Shown piece by piece: positions 7,771 to 15,485 of a stretch of DNA of 29,818 nt (its first letter is position 1; each line of letters begins with the position of its first letter). The position numbers and the translations under genes are program-made. The DNA comes from GWA2-66-18 sp964537395 (GTDB lineage: Bacteria > Elusimicrobiota > Elusimicrobia > UBA1565 > UBA9628): the NCBI GenBank assembly GCA_964537395.1, contig CAZIBN010000045.1:1-29818 (forward strand), given 5' to 3'. The notes beneath the pieces are model-generated. The model saw only the letters and a program-made list of their open reading frames with translations. It was not told the origin of the DNA and ran no database searches.

Positions 7771-9357
7771 TTATCGGCGGCCGCCCTCGGCGTTGACCAA
7801 AGACAGGTGGGCGCCTTCGACGTCGCCGGAGGAGATCTGGCCGAAGATGCCCAGAAAACGCGACAGCTTGCCGCGGCGGTTGGCGACCTCGCGGCCGTAG
7901 GACGTGCCCTTCGCGTATTTGACGAGAAGATCGTCGAGGAACTCGCGCCAGCGCGGCTGCTTTAAGACGGCCTCCGCGACGCGGAAGGGGACTAGGCGAT
8001 AATCCGAGATGTCTCGCGAGATGTTGCGGCGCAGGCTCTGGCTTTCGGCCATCAGCTTGTCGATCTCGGCGATGCGCGACTGCCAGGCGTCGGACTGCAG
8101 CGCGTCGAGAGAGGCCTGGGCGTTGGCCTTGAGGTTGGCGAGGCGCGCCTTGTAGCTCTCGCCGCGGCGCTTGTAGGACTCGCGCGCGGGGGCGGGGGCG
8201 GGGACCGCGTCGATGGCGGCGAGCAGGTCGGAGGTGAGGAATCCTTCCTCTGATTCGATGCGGGCCAGCTCCTCCTCGAGCGCCGCCGCGGTGAGCCAGC
8301 GAGCGGCCTCGCGCTGCCGGCCTGACAGCTCGACAAGCAGGGCCTTCGTGATCTGGTTCGGGTCCTTGCTCTTATCGGCGGCGGCCGTGAAGGCGGCGAG
8401 GGCCGCCTTGGCCCGTTCGATGGCGGAGGCGCGCGCGGCGAAGCGCTTCTTTAGTTTATCGGCCGGGATCTTCGCGAGCAGGCGCGCCTCGAGGCCGGGG
8501 TCCTTCATGTCGCGCTCGGTGAGCTGGACGCCGCCCAAGGTCGCGAGCTCGGCGATGCGCGCGCGGCGCAGGCGCTCCTCCAGGTTGCCGAGGTCGTATT
8601 TCAGGCCGTGCGCGGGGTAGGACAAGGTCGCGTGATCGAGCTTGCCCGTCTCGATGAGCGCGGGCGCGCCGGGGGGGCGGCGGGTGTTGAGCGAGCTTTG
8701 CAGGCTCATGAGCTGGGGGGAATAGCCGCGGATGTTGCCGGCGGAGAGGCGGTCGTAGAACGAGTTGGCCAGCGCCGCGCTGGGAGGGGCGTCGGTGGAG
8801 GCCTTGCCCTCCGGCGCCTTGCCGGTGATGGTGCGGCCTTCCTGCGAGCCCTTGCCCTCGAACAGGTTGCGCAGCGCCTCGCGCTTCTCCTCTTCGCCGG
8901 CCTGCTGGTCAGCCAAGGTCGTCAGCTTCGAGGTCTTCGCCGCTCCCTTGAGCACGCCGAAGGCGCCGCGGTCGGTGTTGCCGCGCCGGAAGGTCTGCTT
9001 TAGATGCTTGACCAAGGTGTTCTCGAAGAGATGCGTGCCTTCGGCCTCGTCCTTGGCGAGCCCCAGCGCGATCTCGGAGGCGGAGATCAGGTCGCCCTGA
9101 ACCCAGGTGCGGACATCCGCGCGCTTTTTGCCATCATCAAATTCGGTGCTGATCGCTCCGGCGATCTTCGATTGCATGATGCGATCGACAAGCGCCTCCT
9201 GAAGACCGGGGTCGCCCTCAAGCTGCTTGCGCATGTCCTCGACCGCTTCCGATCGATCGCCTTCTACAGCATGTCCGGCCGGCGCCGATGAAGGCTCGCC
9301 TTCGTCGCCCCAAGCCGAAGCTCCAACCAAAAGGATCGTCAGCAGAGCGGCCCTCAT
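7771..9357 (-). CDS. Secreted alpha-helical protein of unknown function
   Basis: The 528-residue protein opens with a signal peptide (MRAALLTILLVGASAWGDE). The rest is charged and strongly helical, rich in Ala, Glu, Arg and Lys, with likely coiled-coil stretches (RLRRARIAELATLGG, KLKKRFAARASAIERAKAAL, EELARIESEEGF). I recognise no catalytic motif or family. The ATG overlaps the preceding stop by 4 bp (ATGA), so it is the last gene of the operon starting at 14442. A periplasmic or envelope role is inferred from the signal peptide and from its secreted neighbours. Confidence 0.75.
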   Translation of the reverse strand: MRAALLTILLVGASAWGDEGEPSSAPAGHAVEGDRSEAVEDMRKQLEGDPGLQEALVDRIMQSKIAGAISTEFDDGKKRADVRTWVQGDLISASEIALGLAKDEAEGTHLFENTLVKHLKQTFRRGNTDRGAFGVLKGAAKTSKLTTLADQQAGEEEKREALRNLFEGKGSQEGRTITGKAPEGKASTDAPPSAALANSFYDRLSAGNIRGYSPQLMSLQSSLNTRRPPGAPALIETGKLDHATLSYPAHGLKYDLGNLEERLRRARIAELATLGGVQLTERDMKDPGLEARLLAKIPADKLKKRFAARASAIERAKAALAAFTAAADKSKDPNQITKALLVELSGRQREAARWLTAAALEEELARIESEEGFLTSDLLAAIDAVPAPAPARESYKRRGESYKARLANLKANAQASLDALQSDAWQSRIAEIDKLMAESQSLRRNISRDISDYRLVPFRVAEAVLKQPRWREFLDDLLVKYAKGTSYGREVANRRGKLSRFLGIFGQISSGDVEGAHLSLVNAEGGRR

Positions 9358-10103
9358 TTCTGCGCCCCATCCTTTGCCGTTGCCGTTGAAACATCCGTTG
9401 AGAACGAGAATACATCCCTGCGCCCGGATCTCACGACCCCATCATCCCCGAGCCGCGCCAGCCCCAAGGTCAGGTCGCTCGTTTCAATGTCCTTGCGCGC
9501 CTTCGTCCACAGGTCGAAGAACGAATGCGTGTCGCTCTTGTCCGGCACGCCCCAGCGCGCGACCGCGTACCGGCCCCCGGGCGTCAGCGCGATGCTCACG
9601 AGGCGCGGGAAGGGCCCCACCTTCAGCTTGCTGCCGCCGGTCCAGTCGCGCGCCTCGACGGACCACGACTCGCCGAAATGGCAGGCGGTCAGGATGACCT
9701 TCGAGTCGTTGGAGAACACGACTGGATCTCCTTTTTCCGGCCAGTCCACCGATTCGTCGCTCCACAGCGTCTGCCCCTGCGAGCCGTGGATCTTGAGCGC
9801 CCGGCGGGAGTCGAGCATCTTGCTGTGCTGCGGGTTCCAGGTGAGCTTGCGCTCCAGCGTCCAGGCCGCCGCGCCGTCGGGCGACGCGCCGCCCATCACC
9901 TCGCGCGTGACGGCACCGTTCTCCTCGCGCAGCAGTCCGATCTCGAAGGAGAGGGTGCCCTCGGCGTCGTAGAGCACGAGCGACTTGCCCTGCTTCGACC
10001 AGCCCGGCGTCGAGCGCGACACGGCCATCTCAGGCAACGCCGGCGCGTCCGCCGCGTGAGCGACGTCGAGCGTCAGCAGCGCCACGAGAAGGAGCCCGGT
10101 CAC
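9354..10103 (-). CDS. Secreted propeller-like protein of unknown function
   Basis: Reading from GTG 10103 gives 249 residues with a signal peptide (VTGLLLVALLTLDVAHAADA). The body has repeated short blocks such as PGWSKQGKSLVLYDAEG, ASPDGAAAWTLERK, FSNDSKVILTACHFGES and LTPGGRYAVARWG. The S/TPDG-type turns between strands resemble WD40/TolB beta-propellers. GTG is chosen over longer upstream readings because it gives the signal peptide and overlaps the previous stop as GTGA. It is probably a periplasmic protein; the propeller assignment is by pattern only. Confidence 0.65.
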   Translation of the reverse strand: MTGLLLVALLTLDVAHAADAPALPEMAVSRSTPGWSKQGKSLVLYDAEGTLSFEIGLLREENGAVTREVMGGASPDGAAAWTLERKLTWNPQHSKMLDSRRALKIHGSQGQTLWSDESVDWPEKGDPVVFSNDSKVILTACHFGESWSVEARDWTGGSKLKVGPFPRLVSIALTPGGRYAVARWGVPDKSDTHSFFDLWTKARKDIETSDLTLGLARLGDDGVVRSGRRDVFSFSTDVSTATAKDGAQK

Positions 10104-10582
10104 TTCGGCTTGACCTCGGCCAGGGCTTCGACGAACACCTTGCCCTTCACCCGCTCGAACGCGCGCACCTTCCACGGCTGGGCGATTGCCTGCGTGGAAA
10201 AGCCGGTGGGCTCCTTGATCCGGTAGCGCACGATCACGTCCTTGCCCTTGGGCGCCGGCTCGAGGAACTCGACCGTGTAGCCGCCCGTCGGGCGCTCGCC
10301 CGCGAACACGGCGACGGCGAAATATTTCTTGAAGTCGAGCGGGGGGGCGTCCGAGCCGAGCTGCAGCCACAGGCGCGTCCAGCCGGCGGCGTCGGTCGCG
10401 ACCTCGGTGCCGGCGTCGATCGGGCCGCCGTACTGTCCTTTCCATTCCATGGGCTTCTCCGCTTTCTTCGCGTTCGCGGTGACCGCAAACAGCGCGAGCG
10501 CTAGAAATATTGATATGAGCCGCCGGGACCCTTCGGGCCCGGCGCAAAAGCATTTTCTGAAATCCTTATAGCTTTTAGTCAT
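10100..10582 (-). CDS. PrcB-like secreted protein
   Basis: The 160-residue protein has a signal-type hydrophobic segment (SRRLISIFLALALFAVTANA) after a 19-residue polar N-terminus. Its C-terminal half carries AVAVFAGERPTGGYTVEFLEP, the GxRPTGGY signature of the PrcB C-terminal domain, named after a subunit of the Treponema dentilisin protease complex. PrcB-domain proteins are small exported lipoprotein-like or periplasmic proteins of poorly known function. The ATG overlaps the end of tldD by 8 bp, and the stop overlaps the next gene by 4 bp, so it is in the middle of the operon. A shorter start near the hydrophobic segment cannot be excluded. Confidence 0.75.
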   Translation of the reverse strand: MTKSYKDFRKCFCAGPEGSRRLISIFLALALFAVTANAKKAEKPMEWKGQYGGPIDAGTEVATDAAGWTRLWLQLGSDAPPLDFKKYFAVAVFAGERPTGGYTVEFLEPAPKGKDVIVRYRIKEPTGFSTQAIAQPWKVRAFERVKGKVFVEALAEVKPK

Positions 10583-11954
10583 GGCTTCCTCCGACGATCA
10601 ATTTGGGCATGCGGATCGTGGGCTGGCCGTCGCTGACCGCCACGCTCTGCCCTTCCTTGCCGCAAACGCCGACGCCCCAGCCGATGTCCCAGCCGACGCG
10701 ATCGATGGAGCTCAGGGCCTCGGGGCCGACGCCGAGGAGGTTCGCGTCGCGCACGAGGTGCTTGACGACCCCGTTCTCGACGCGCCAGCCCTCGTCGACC
10801 TCGAAGACGAATTCTCCGCTCGCGGTGTCCACCTGGCCGCCGCCCATACGCGTGACGAGCAGGCCGCTTTTCAGCTCCTTGATGATCCGAGCCGGGTCGT
10901 CCTTGCCGGGCACGATGTAGAGGTTCGACATGCGCGGGATCGCCCGCGAGGCGAAGGACTCGCGGCGTCCGTGGCCGTTGGAGGGGCGCCCCTCGCGCAG
11001 GGCCGTCGCGCGGTCGTAGAGAAAATCGGTGAGGACGCCGTTCTTGACCAGCTCGGTCGGGCGGGCTTCGACGCCCTCGTCATCGAAGACGAAGGAGCCG
11101 CGCTGGAACGGCAAGGTGGGGTCGTCCACGACGCTGATGGTCTCCGGCGCCACGGCCTTGCCAAGCCGGCCGCGGTAGGCGGGCGAGGAGCCTTCCTGCA
11201 CGTGGTCCGCCTCGAGCGAGTGCCCGATCGCCTCGTGGATGAAGGTTCCGCCCGCGGATGCCGCGAGGATGACGGCCATCTCGCCGGCCCTGGCCTTGGG
11301 CGCGTCGAGCTTGGCGAGAGCGCGCGCCGCGGCGCGGCGCGCGGCCCGGATCGCGGCGTCGTCGTCGAAGATCTCGTAGCCGCGCTGGGCGCCGATGACC
11401 TCCATGCCCGTTTGCAGGAGGCCGTCGCGCCCGGCGACGACGCTCACGGAGAGGTTCGTGGACACGCGGCTCTGCGCGCAGTCCGCGCCTTCGGAGTTGA
11501 GCACGCGCGTGTCCTTGCGGCGCTCGCTGTAGACCGCGGTCACCTGGTGCACGAGCGGGGACATCTCGCGTGCGGCGCGGTCGATGGCGCGCAGCAGCGC
11601 CAGCTTGCGCTCGAGCGGGATCAAGGCCGGATCGATGCGGCAGGGGAGCAGGGCCTCCCGCGCCGGCGTGAACACGGGCCCGCGCCCGGGCGCGCCCGGG
11701 GACAGGCGCTCGCGCAGGCGCGCGGCGGCGGCGGCCGAGGCGTCCTGGGCGCTGCCGAAAAGCGTTTCGACATGAAGGCCTTTGCGCCTCAGCAATCGCA
11801 GGCTGAGGCCGCGCTCGGCGCTCGCGCCGATGTCGCGCACCGCGCCGTCCTCGAGCCGGGCCGTGGACCAGCTCGACGCCTCGAAGAAGATCTCTCCGTA
11901 GTCGGTTCCCGACAGCGCCGGGCCGTAGTCGCGGGCGTCTCCTCCCAGGCTCAC
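10575..11954 (-). CDS. tldD: TldD-type metalloprotease
   Basis: The 459-residue protein belongs to the TldD/PmbA family, whose TldD subunit is a zinc protease that with TldE degrades unfolded peptides and processes microcin-type precursors. The catalytic HEAIGH (HExxxH) is near residue 237, preceded by VILAASAGGTFI. The family C-terminus GGGQVDTASGEFVFEVDEG and GVGVCGKEGQSVAVSDGQPTIRM is clear. GTG 11954 overlaps the kinase stop (GTGA), a typical coupled start. No TldE/PmbA gene follows; the partner must be elsewhere or absent. Length fits the family. Confidence 0.93.
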   Translation of the reverse strand: MSLGGDARDYGPALSGTDYGEIFFEASSWSTARLEDGAVRDIGASAERGLSLRLLRRKGLHVETLFGSAQDASAAAAARLRERLSPGAPGRGPVFTPAREALLPCRIDPALIPLERKLALLRAIDRAAREMSPLVHQVTAVYSERRKDTRVLNSEGADCAQSRVSTNLSVSVVAGRDGLLQTGMEVIGAQRGYEIFDDDAAIRAARRAAARALAKLDAPKARAGEMAVILAASAGGTFIHEAIGHSLEADHVQEGSSPAYRGRLGKAVAPETISVVDDPTLPFQRGSFVFDDEGVEARPTELVKNGVLTDFLYDRATALREGRPSNGHGRRESFASRAIPRMSNLYIVPGKDDPARIIKELKSGLLVTRMGGGQVDTASGEFVFEVDEGWRVENGVVKHLVRDANLLGVGPEALSSIDRVGWDIGWGVGVCGKEGQSVAVSDGQPTIRMPKLIVGGSHD

Positions 11955-13492
11955 GCGGGCCTCTTGCGCGGCAAGGTCAAGGTGACGGTCGAGCCCGATC
12001 CGAGCTTGGACCGCAGCACGGCGCTGCCGCCGTGCAGCTCGGCGACCTTGCGCACGAAGGCGAGGCCCAGCCCCATGCCGTCCTGCTGCCCGGTGAAATC
12101 CTTTTCCACCTGGTGGAATCTTGAAAAAACGCGCTCGAGGTCCTCGGGCGGCACGCCCGGCCCCGTGTCGGCCACCGTCACCGCGGCCCAGTCGCCTGTG
12201 CCCTCGGCGCGGATCACGGTGATCGGGGAGTGCTTGAGGTTGAACTTGACGGCGTTGTCGATGAGGTTCTTGAGCGCCTCCACGATCAGGCGCCGGTCGC
12301 CCGCGATGACGATGTCCGTCGCGGGCGCGTCCACCTTCGCGCCGCGCTCGTCGAGCTTTTCCTTGAGCGACTCGACGGCGTCCTTGATGGCCGCGTCGAG
12401 GGGGAAGGGCTCCAGGGTGATCAGGACGTCGGGGCTCTCGATCGTCGTGTAGCTCAGCAGCTTGTCGACGAGCTCGCTGACTTTTCCGCCCTGCGAGCGG
12501 ATCGTGCGCACGGCCTTGGCCCACATCGGGTCGGTGTCGGCGTTGACCTCGTCCATCAGGATATCGGCGAAGCCGGTCACCGCCGCCAGCGGCGTGCGCA
12601 GCTTGTGCGAGATGAGGCTCAGGAAGGTCCGCTTCAGCCGCTCCTGCCGGTGGCTCTCGGTGCGGTCGCGGAAGACGAACAGGCGCCCGTCGGTGTCGCC
12701 GAGCGGCGCGCGCGTGACGCGGCCCTCGAGCACGAGCATCGTCGGCTCCTTTCGCACCGCGGCGAAATCCACGACGCCGGACGGCCCGCCGCCGGTGAGC
12801 AGCTCGTGGATCGAGGGTGTCACGACCATCCCGTTGAGACCGTCGGCCAGCTCCTTAAGTTCCGCCCCGAGCAGCTTCGCCGCGGCCTCGTTGGAGAGCA
12901 GGACCTTCCCTGTGGGATCGGTCAGCGCCGCGCCGTCGGTCATCTGCGCGAACACGGTCGCGAGCTTGAAGCGCTCGTCCTTCAGGGAGGTGAACAGGCG
13001 GGCGTTGTCGATGGCGACCGCCGCCTGCGAGGCGAAGGCCTCGAAGACGCGCAGATCGGTCTCGGTGAAATCACCGCCGCGCTTGTTGATCGCCTCGAGC
13101 ACGCCGACGAGCCGTCCCTTCAGGAGCATCGGCACCGCCAGGATCGAACGCGTGACGAACCCGGACTGCTCGTCCATCGCCGGCGACCAGCGCTTGTCCT
13201 GGCGCACCGCGTTGATGATCTCGGGCGCGCGGTTCTTGGCCACCGACCCGGCGATGCCCTGGCCGAGCGCCAGGCGGACCTTGGCCGCGTCGGGGCCGAG
13301 CCCCAGGGCGACGTCGAAATAGAGCTCCTGGGTCTTCTCGTCGAGCAGCAGCAGGGACGCGCTTTCGGCGTCCACGACGCGCGTGGACAGCTCGAGCACC
13401 GAGGTGAGGAGCTCTCCGAGCTCGAGCTTGGAGGATAACAGCCTCCCGACCTCGAGAAGAAGCTCCAAAGTTTGTGCGTTCGTCGGGGGCAT
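11951..13492 (-). CDS. Cytosolic sensor histidine kinase (GAF, PAS-like, HisKA, HATPase)
   Basis: The 513-residue protein has no membrane segment. Residues about 15-165 form a GAF domain (LTSVLELSTRVVDAESASLLLLDE, SILAVPMLLKGRLVGVLEAINK), followed by a PAS-like region to about 270. The H-box SHKLRTPL is near residue 295. The ATPase domain has N-box NLIDNAVKFN, G1 DTGPGVP and G2 GMGLGLAFVRKVAELHGG. It would sense a small molecule or redox state through GAF and pass phosphate to a response regulator, none of which is in this operon. It starts 11 nt after the DUF457 gene and overlaps tldD. No Shine-Dalgarno is evident. Confidence 0.93.
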   Translation of the reverse strand: MPPTNAQTLELLLEVGRLLSSKLELGELLTSVLELSTRVVDAESASLLLLDEKTQELYFDVALGLGPDAAKVRLALGQGIAGSVAKNRAPEIINAVRQDKRWSPAMDEQSGFVTRSILAVPMLLKGRLVGVLEAINKRGGDFTETDLRVFEAFASQAAVAIDNARLFTSLKDERFKLATVFAQMTDGAALTDPTGKVLLSNEAAAKLLGAELKELADGLNGMVVTPSIHELLTGGGPSGVVDFAAVRKEPTMLVLEGRVTRAPLGDTDGRLFVFRDRTESHRQERLKRTFLSLISHKLRTPLAAVTGFADILMDEVNADTDPMWAKAVRTIRSQGGKVSELVDKLLSYTTIESPDVLITLEPFPLDAAIKDAVESLKEKLDERGAKVDAPATDIVIAGDRRLIVEALKNLIDNAVKFNLKHSPITVIRAEGTGDWAAVTVADTGPGVPPEDLERVFSRFHQVEKDFTGQQDGMGLGLAFVRKVAELHGGSAVLRSKLGSGSTVTLTLPRKRPA

Positions 13493-13503
13493 GCTCGCTT
13501 ACC

Positions 13504-14442
13504 CTACCAAATCTTCACTCGACGGGGCTTGGCGTCCCCGGAGGAGGCGACGTCGAACTCGTACTCGAAGGGCGTCGTGCGCGGGAGCACGAGGCTCGTG
13601 AAACGCAGGTCGTGCACCGCCACCGTCGAGCCGCCCTCGGCCTTGGGCGTCACGGTCCACACCGGCGCCTTGAAGAAGGTCATCAGCCTCTGTCCGAAAG
13701 GCGTCTCCTGGGCGGCGCGGGACGGCGACGACCACTCGTCGCTGGGCACCGTCAGGCTCAAAGTCGCGGTGCGTTGGGGAACGTTGACGAGATACACCTG
13801 CCAGTCGTTCTCGCCCTTGACCACCCCGCGCCAACGGTGGGCGCCCAACGGCTCCGGGAAGGCGTACTGGAAGCCTTTGCCGCCGGTTTCGTTCGTGAGC
13901 AAGGCCAGCGCCATCTGCCGGGCCGAGAAGGCCATCGTGAGGTAGAACACGACGGCGACGAGAGCGCTTTGACACGCCATGGTGAGCCCGGGCCGCCAGG
14001 ACGCCTTCAGCCGCACGAGATGCGGGGCGGCCAGGAACCCGGCCAAGGTCAGGTCGATGATGAAGATCATCGCCAGCTCCGGGCGCATCAGCGAGAACGG
14101 CCAGAACAGCTGCACTCCGAAGGAGTTGATCAGGTCGAAGAACAGGTGCCCGGCGCAGCTGAGGGCGATGATCGCCGCCAGGTCGCGCGTCTCCATGTCG
14201 TCGTATTTTTTCTTAAAAATCCAGGTCAGCGCCGCGATCCAGAGGGGGAGCAGAAAGAGCGAGTGCCCGAAGGACCGGCGCAGGATCACCGCGCCGGGGT
14301 CGCCGGTGAGCAGGACGAGGGTGTCGATGTCGGGCAGGTTCGCCGCCCAGGCCGCGACCGTGACCGCCCGGCGCCCCAGCCGGGGCCGGAAGAACGCCTC
14401 GCCGATGGCGACGCCCAGGAGCGTATGGGTAACGGGATCCAC
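13504..14442 (-). CDS. DUF457 / YdjM-like membrane-bound metal-dependent hydrolase
   Basis: The 312-residue protein starts MDPVTHTLLGVAIGEAFF and contains NLPDIDTL, RRSFGHSLFLLPLW, GHLFFDLINSFGVQLFWPFS: the His/Asp pattern of the DUF457 (YdjM, LexA-regulated in E. coli) inner-membrane hydrolases. Four to five hydrophobic helices lie in the first 190 residues. The last 120 residues are an extra soluble domain, probably extracytoplasmic. The GTG start is 6 nt after a TATACT box, suggesting a leaderless message. First gene of the operon ending at 7771. The substrate of this family is unknown. Confidence 0.85.
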   Translation of the reverse strand: MDPVTHTLLGVAIGEAFFRPRLGRRAVTVAAWAANLPDIDTLVLLTGDPGAVILRRSFGHSLFLLPLWIAALTWIFKKKYDDMETRDLAAIIALSCAGHLFFDLINSFGVQLFWPFSLMRPELAMIFIIDLTLAGFLAAPHLVRLKASWRPGLTMACQSALVAVVFYLTMAFSARQMALALLTNETGGKGFQYAFPEPLGAHRWRGVVKGENDWQVYLVNVPQRTATLSLTVPSDEWSSPSRAAQETPFGQRLMTFFKAPVWTVTPKAEGGSTVAVHDLRFTSLVLPRTTPFEYEFDVASSGDAKPRRVKIW

Positions 14443-14448
14443 GAGCGA

Positions 14449-14477
14449 AGTATAAGAGGAAGCCGCCGGGAGCGCAA
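14449..14477 (-). promoter_or_regulatory. Promoter of the six-gene DUF457-HK-tldD operon
   Basis: TTGCGC (14472-14477), a 17-nt spacer and TATACT (14449-14454) precede the GTG at 14442 by only 6 nt, so the transcript would begin at or beside the start codon. Confidence 0.55.
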
Positions 14478-14487
14478 GTCGCGGATG

Positions 14488-14904
14488 TTACGGCTTGGGG
14501 AGGATCTTCAGCGCCCCGATCCCGGCCGCCCGGTACACGTGGAAATCCCGGTCCAAGGTCACGATCGTCTCGATCCCGTCCCGTTCAGCCACCCTGACGA
14601 GGCTGGCGTCGGCCAGGTCCATAGGCCGGCTCCGGTATTTCGCCATGAGCTCATTCAAGCGCGGTGCGTCCGCCTCCGCGAGAGGGGCGATCGCCAGCTC
14701 CCCGTCTCCGATCATCGAGAGAAGCGTGCCCTGCCAGCGTCGATCCCGGCGGCCCAGGATGTGGGAGGCCTCGGTGACGGCGGGCCAGGTGGTCACAAGA
14801 TCGCCGGTCGCCGCGCTCAAGCCCTCGATGGCGCGTTCATGAAGAGCGTCCTCCGGATCGAGCAGGCCGACGAGCACATTCGCGTCAACGAGGGCGGATC
14901 GCAC
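14488..14904 (-). CDS. PIN-domain toxin (VapC-like)
   Basis: The 138-residue PIN-domain protein is likely a metal-dependent RNase toxin. Acidic active-site residues are D7 (LVDANVL), E45 (VTEASHIL), D99 (DLADASLV) and D118 (TLDRDF). The GTG start at 14904 lies inside the end of the antitoxin gene (20-bp overlap), the usual antitoxin-first vapBC arrangement. It appears intact. VapC toxins usually cleave tRNA or rRNA; the target here is unknown. Confidence 0.9.
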   Translation of the reverse strand: MRSALVDANVLVGLLDPEDALHERAIEGLSAATGDLVTTWPAVTEASHILGRRDRRWQGTLLSMIGDGELAIAPLAEADAPRLNELMAKYRSRPMDLADASLVRVAERDGIETIVTLDRDFHVYRAAGIGALKILPKP

Positions 14905-15175
14905 GATGCTTCGCCTCCAGATCCTCGGCCCACGTCCGGGAGTCGTCCAACGCGTTGGGCCGCTTCCCCTTCCAGGCGCTGCCCTTCGCGGGGATGTAGC
15001 GCTTCAGGCGCTCATATCCCGATGTGTTCATGGTCCGCTCTATGCGCGCCGCCTCGCCCATCAGGGCCGTGCGCATCGCCTCCGACCGGGTGGCCCCGTG
15101 CGCGCGGGCCACCCGGTCGAGGATCTTTTCTTCGTCGGCGGTCAGCCTAAGCGTGATGGTCACTGTTTTCTTCAT
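14885..15175 (-). CDS. Ribbon-helix-helix antitoxin (VapB-like)
   Basis: The 96-residue protein begins MKKTVTITLRLTADEEKILDRVARAHGATRSEAMRTAL, a ribbon-helix-helix DNA-binding domain (one beta strand then two helices with the SEAMR turn). The C-terminal part (KRYIPAKGSAWKGKRPNALDDSRTWAEDL) should wrap around the PIN toxin. It is transcribed first and overlaps the toxin gene. Its own promoter carries a 21-bp palindrome, fitting autorepression by the complex. Confidence 0.85.
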   Translation of the reverse strand: MKKTVTITLRLTADEEKILDRVARAHGATRSEAMRTALMGEAARIERTMNTSGYERLKRYIPAKGSAWKGKRPNALDDSRTWAEDLEAKHRAIRPR

Positions 15176-15176
15176 T

Positions 15177-15215
15177 CGTATTACACAGTGTAATACGAAA
15201 GCCCCCGGCCGTCAA
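15177..15215 (-). promoter_or_regulatory. vapBC-like promoter with palindromic operator
   Basis: TTGACG (15210-15215), 17 nt and TACACT (15187-15192) make a near-ideal promoter. The -10 lies within the perfect palindrome CGTATTACAC-A-GTGTAATACG (15177-15197), a good binding site for the RHH antitoxin. The -35 overlaps the stop codon of the small ORF upstream. Confidence 0.75.
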
Positions 15216-15373
15216 GCCCCGCCCCGGGACTTTCCCCGCAGGCGCTGCAGATGCCGGGCCAGCAGCACCCGCTGCGCCTCGTCGCGGGACTCCTCCGACG
15301 CCTCCGTCTCCGCCATCCTCTTCATCCTCGCCAGCAGCCGCCGCGTCTCGCGTCCCGTCTCTTCGTTTCTCAT
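15212..15373 (-). CDS. Small hypothetical protein (53 residues)
   Basis: ATG 15373 is preceded by GGAGGA with a 7-nt gap, among the best Shine-Dalgarno sites in the window. The product (starts MRNEETGRETRRLLARMKRM) is charged, Arg/Glu-rich and probably one or two helices. No family is recognised. It lies between repeat copy 1 and the vapBC-like pair on the same strand. It could be a third component or an unrelated small protein; coding is inferred from the ribosome site alone. Confidence 0.45.
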   Translation of the reverse strand: MRNEETGRETRRLLARMKRMAETEASEESRDEAQRVLLARHLQRLRGKSRGGA

Positions 15374-15412
15374 CGTTCGTCCTCCCGGGGTGCCTGCACC
15401 CTCCCCTATCAG

Positions 15413-15439
15413 ACGATTGACCCCCCTAAAAAGTTGCAT
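15413..15439 (+). repeat. 27-bp dispersed direct repeat, copy 1
   Basis: Core ACGATTGACCCCCC-T-AAAAAGTTGCAT, preceded by CCTATCAG (also in copy 5, similar in copy 3). It lies between the vapBC-side small ORF and the promoter of the HEAT-repeat gene, about 6 kb left of the other copies. Confidence 0.95.
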
Positions 15440-15450
15440 AGAAAGAGGCC

Positions 15451-15479
15451 TCGACAGGAACGCCCGAACCCGGTATGCT
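15451..15479 (+). promoter_or_regulatory. Promoter of the HEAT-repeat gene
   Basis: TCGACA (15451-15456), exactly 17 nt, then TATGCT (15474-15479), ending 6 nt before the GTG start. Predicted transcript is leaderless; no Shine-Dalgarno is present. Confidence 0.6.
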
Positions 15480-15485
15480 TCCCCT

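Noticed and set aside
10581..12452. Long plus-strand open frame opposite tldD and the kinase gene
   Set aside because: High-GC antisense shadow: the product is rich in Arg/Asp/Gly/Ala repeats with no domain, while the minus strand encodes clear TldD and kinase motifs.
13474..15150. Long plus-strand open frame opposite DUF457 and vapBC
   Set aside because: The same antisense effect; the minus strand carries the recognised families.
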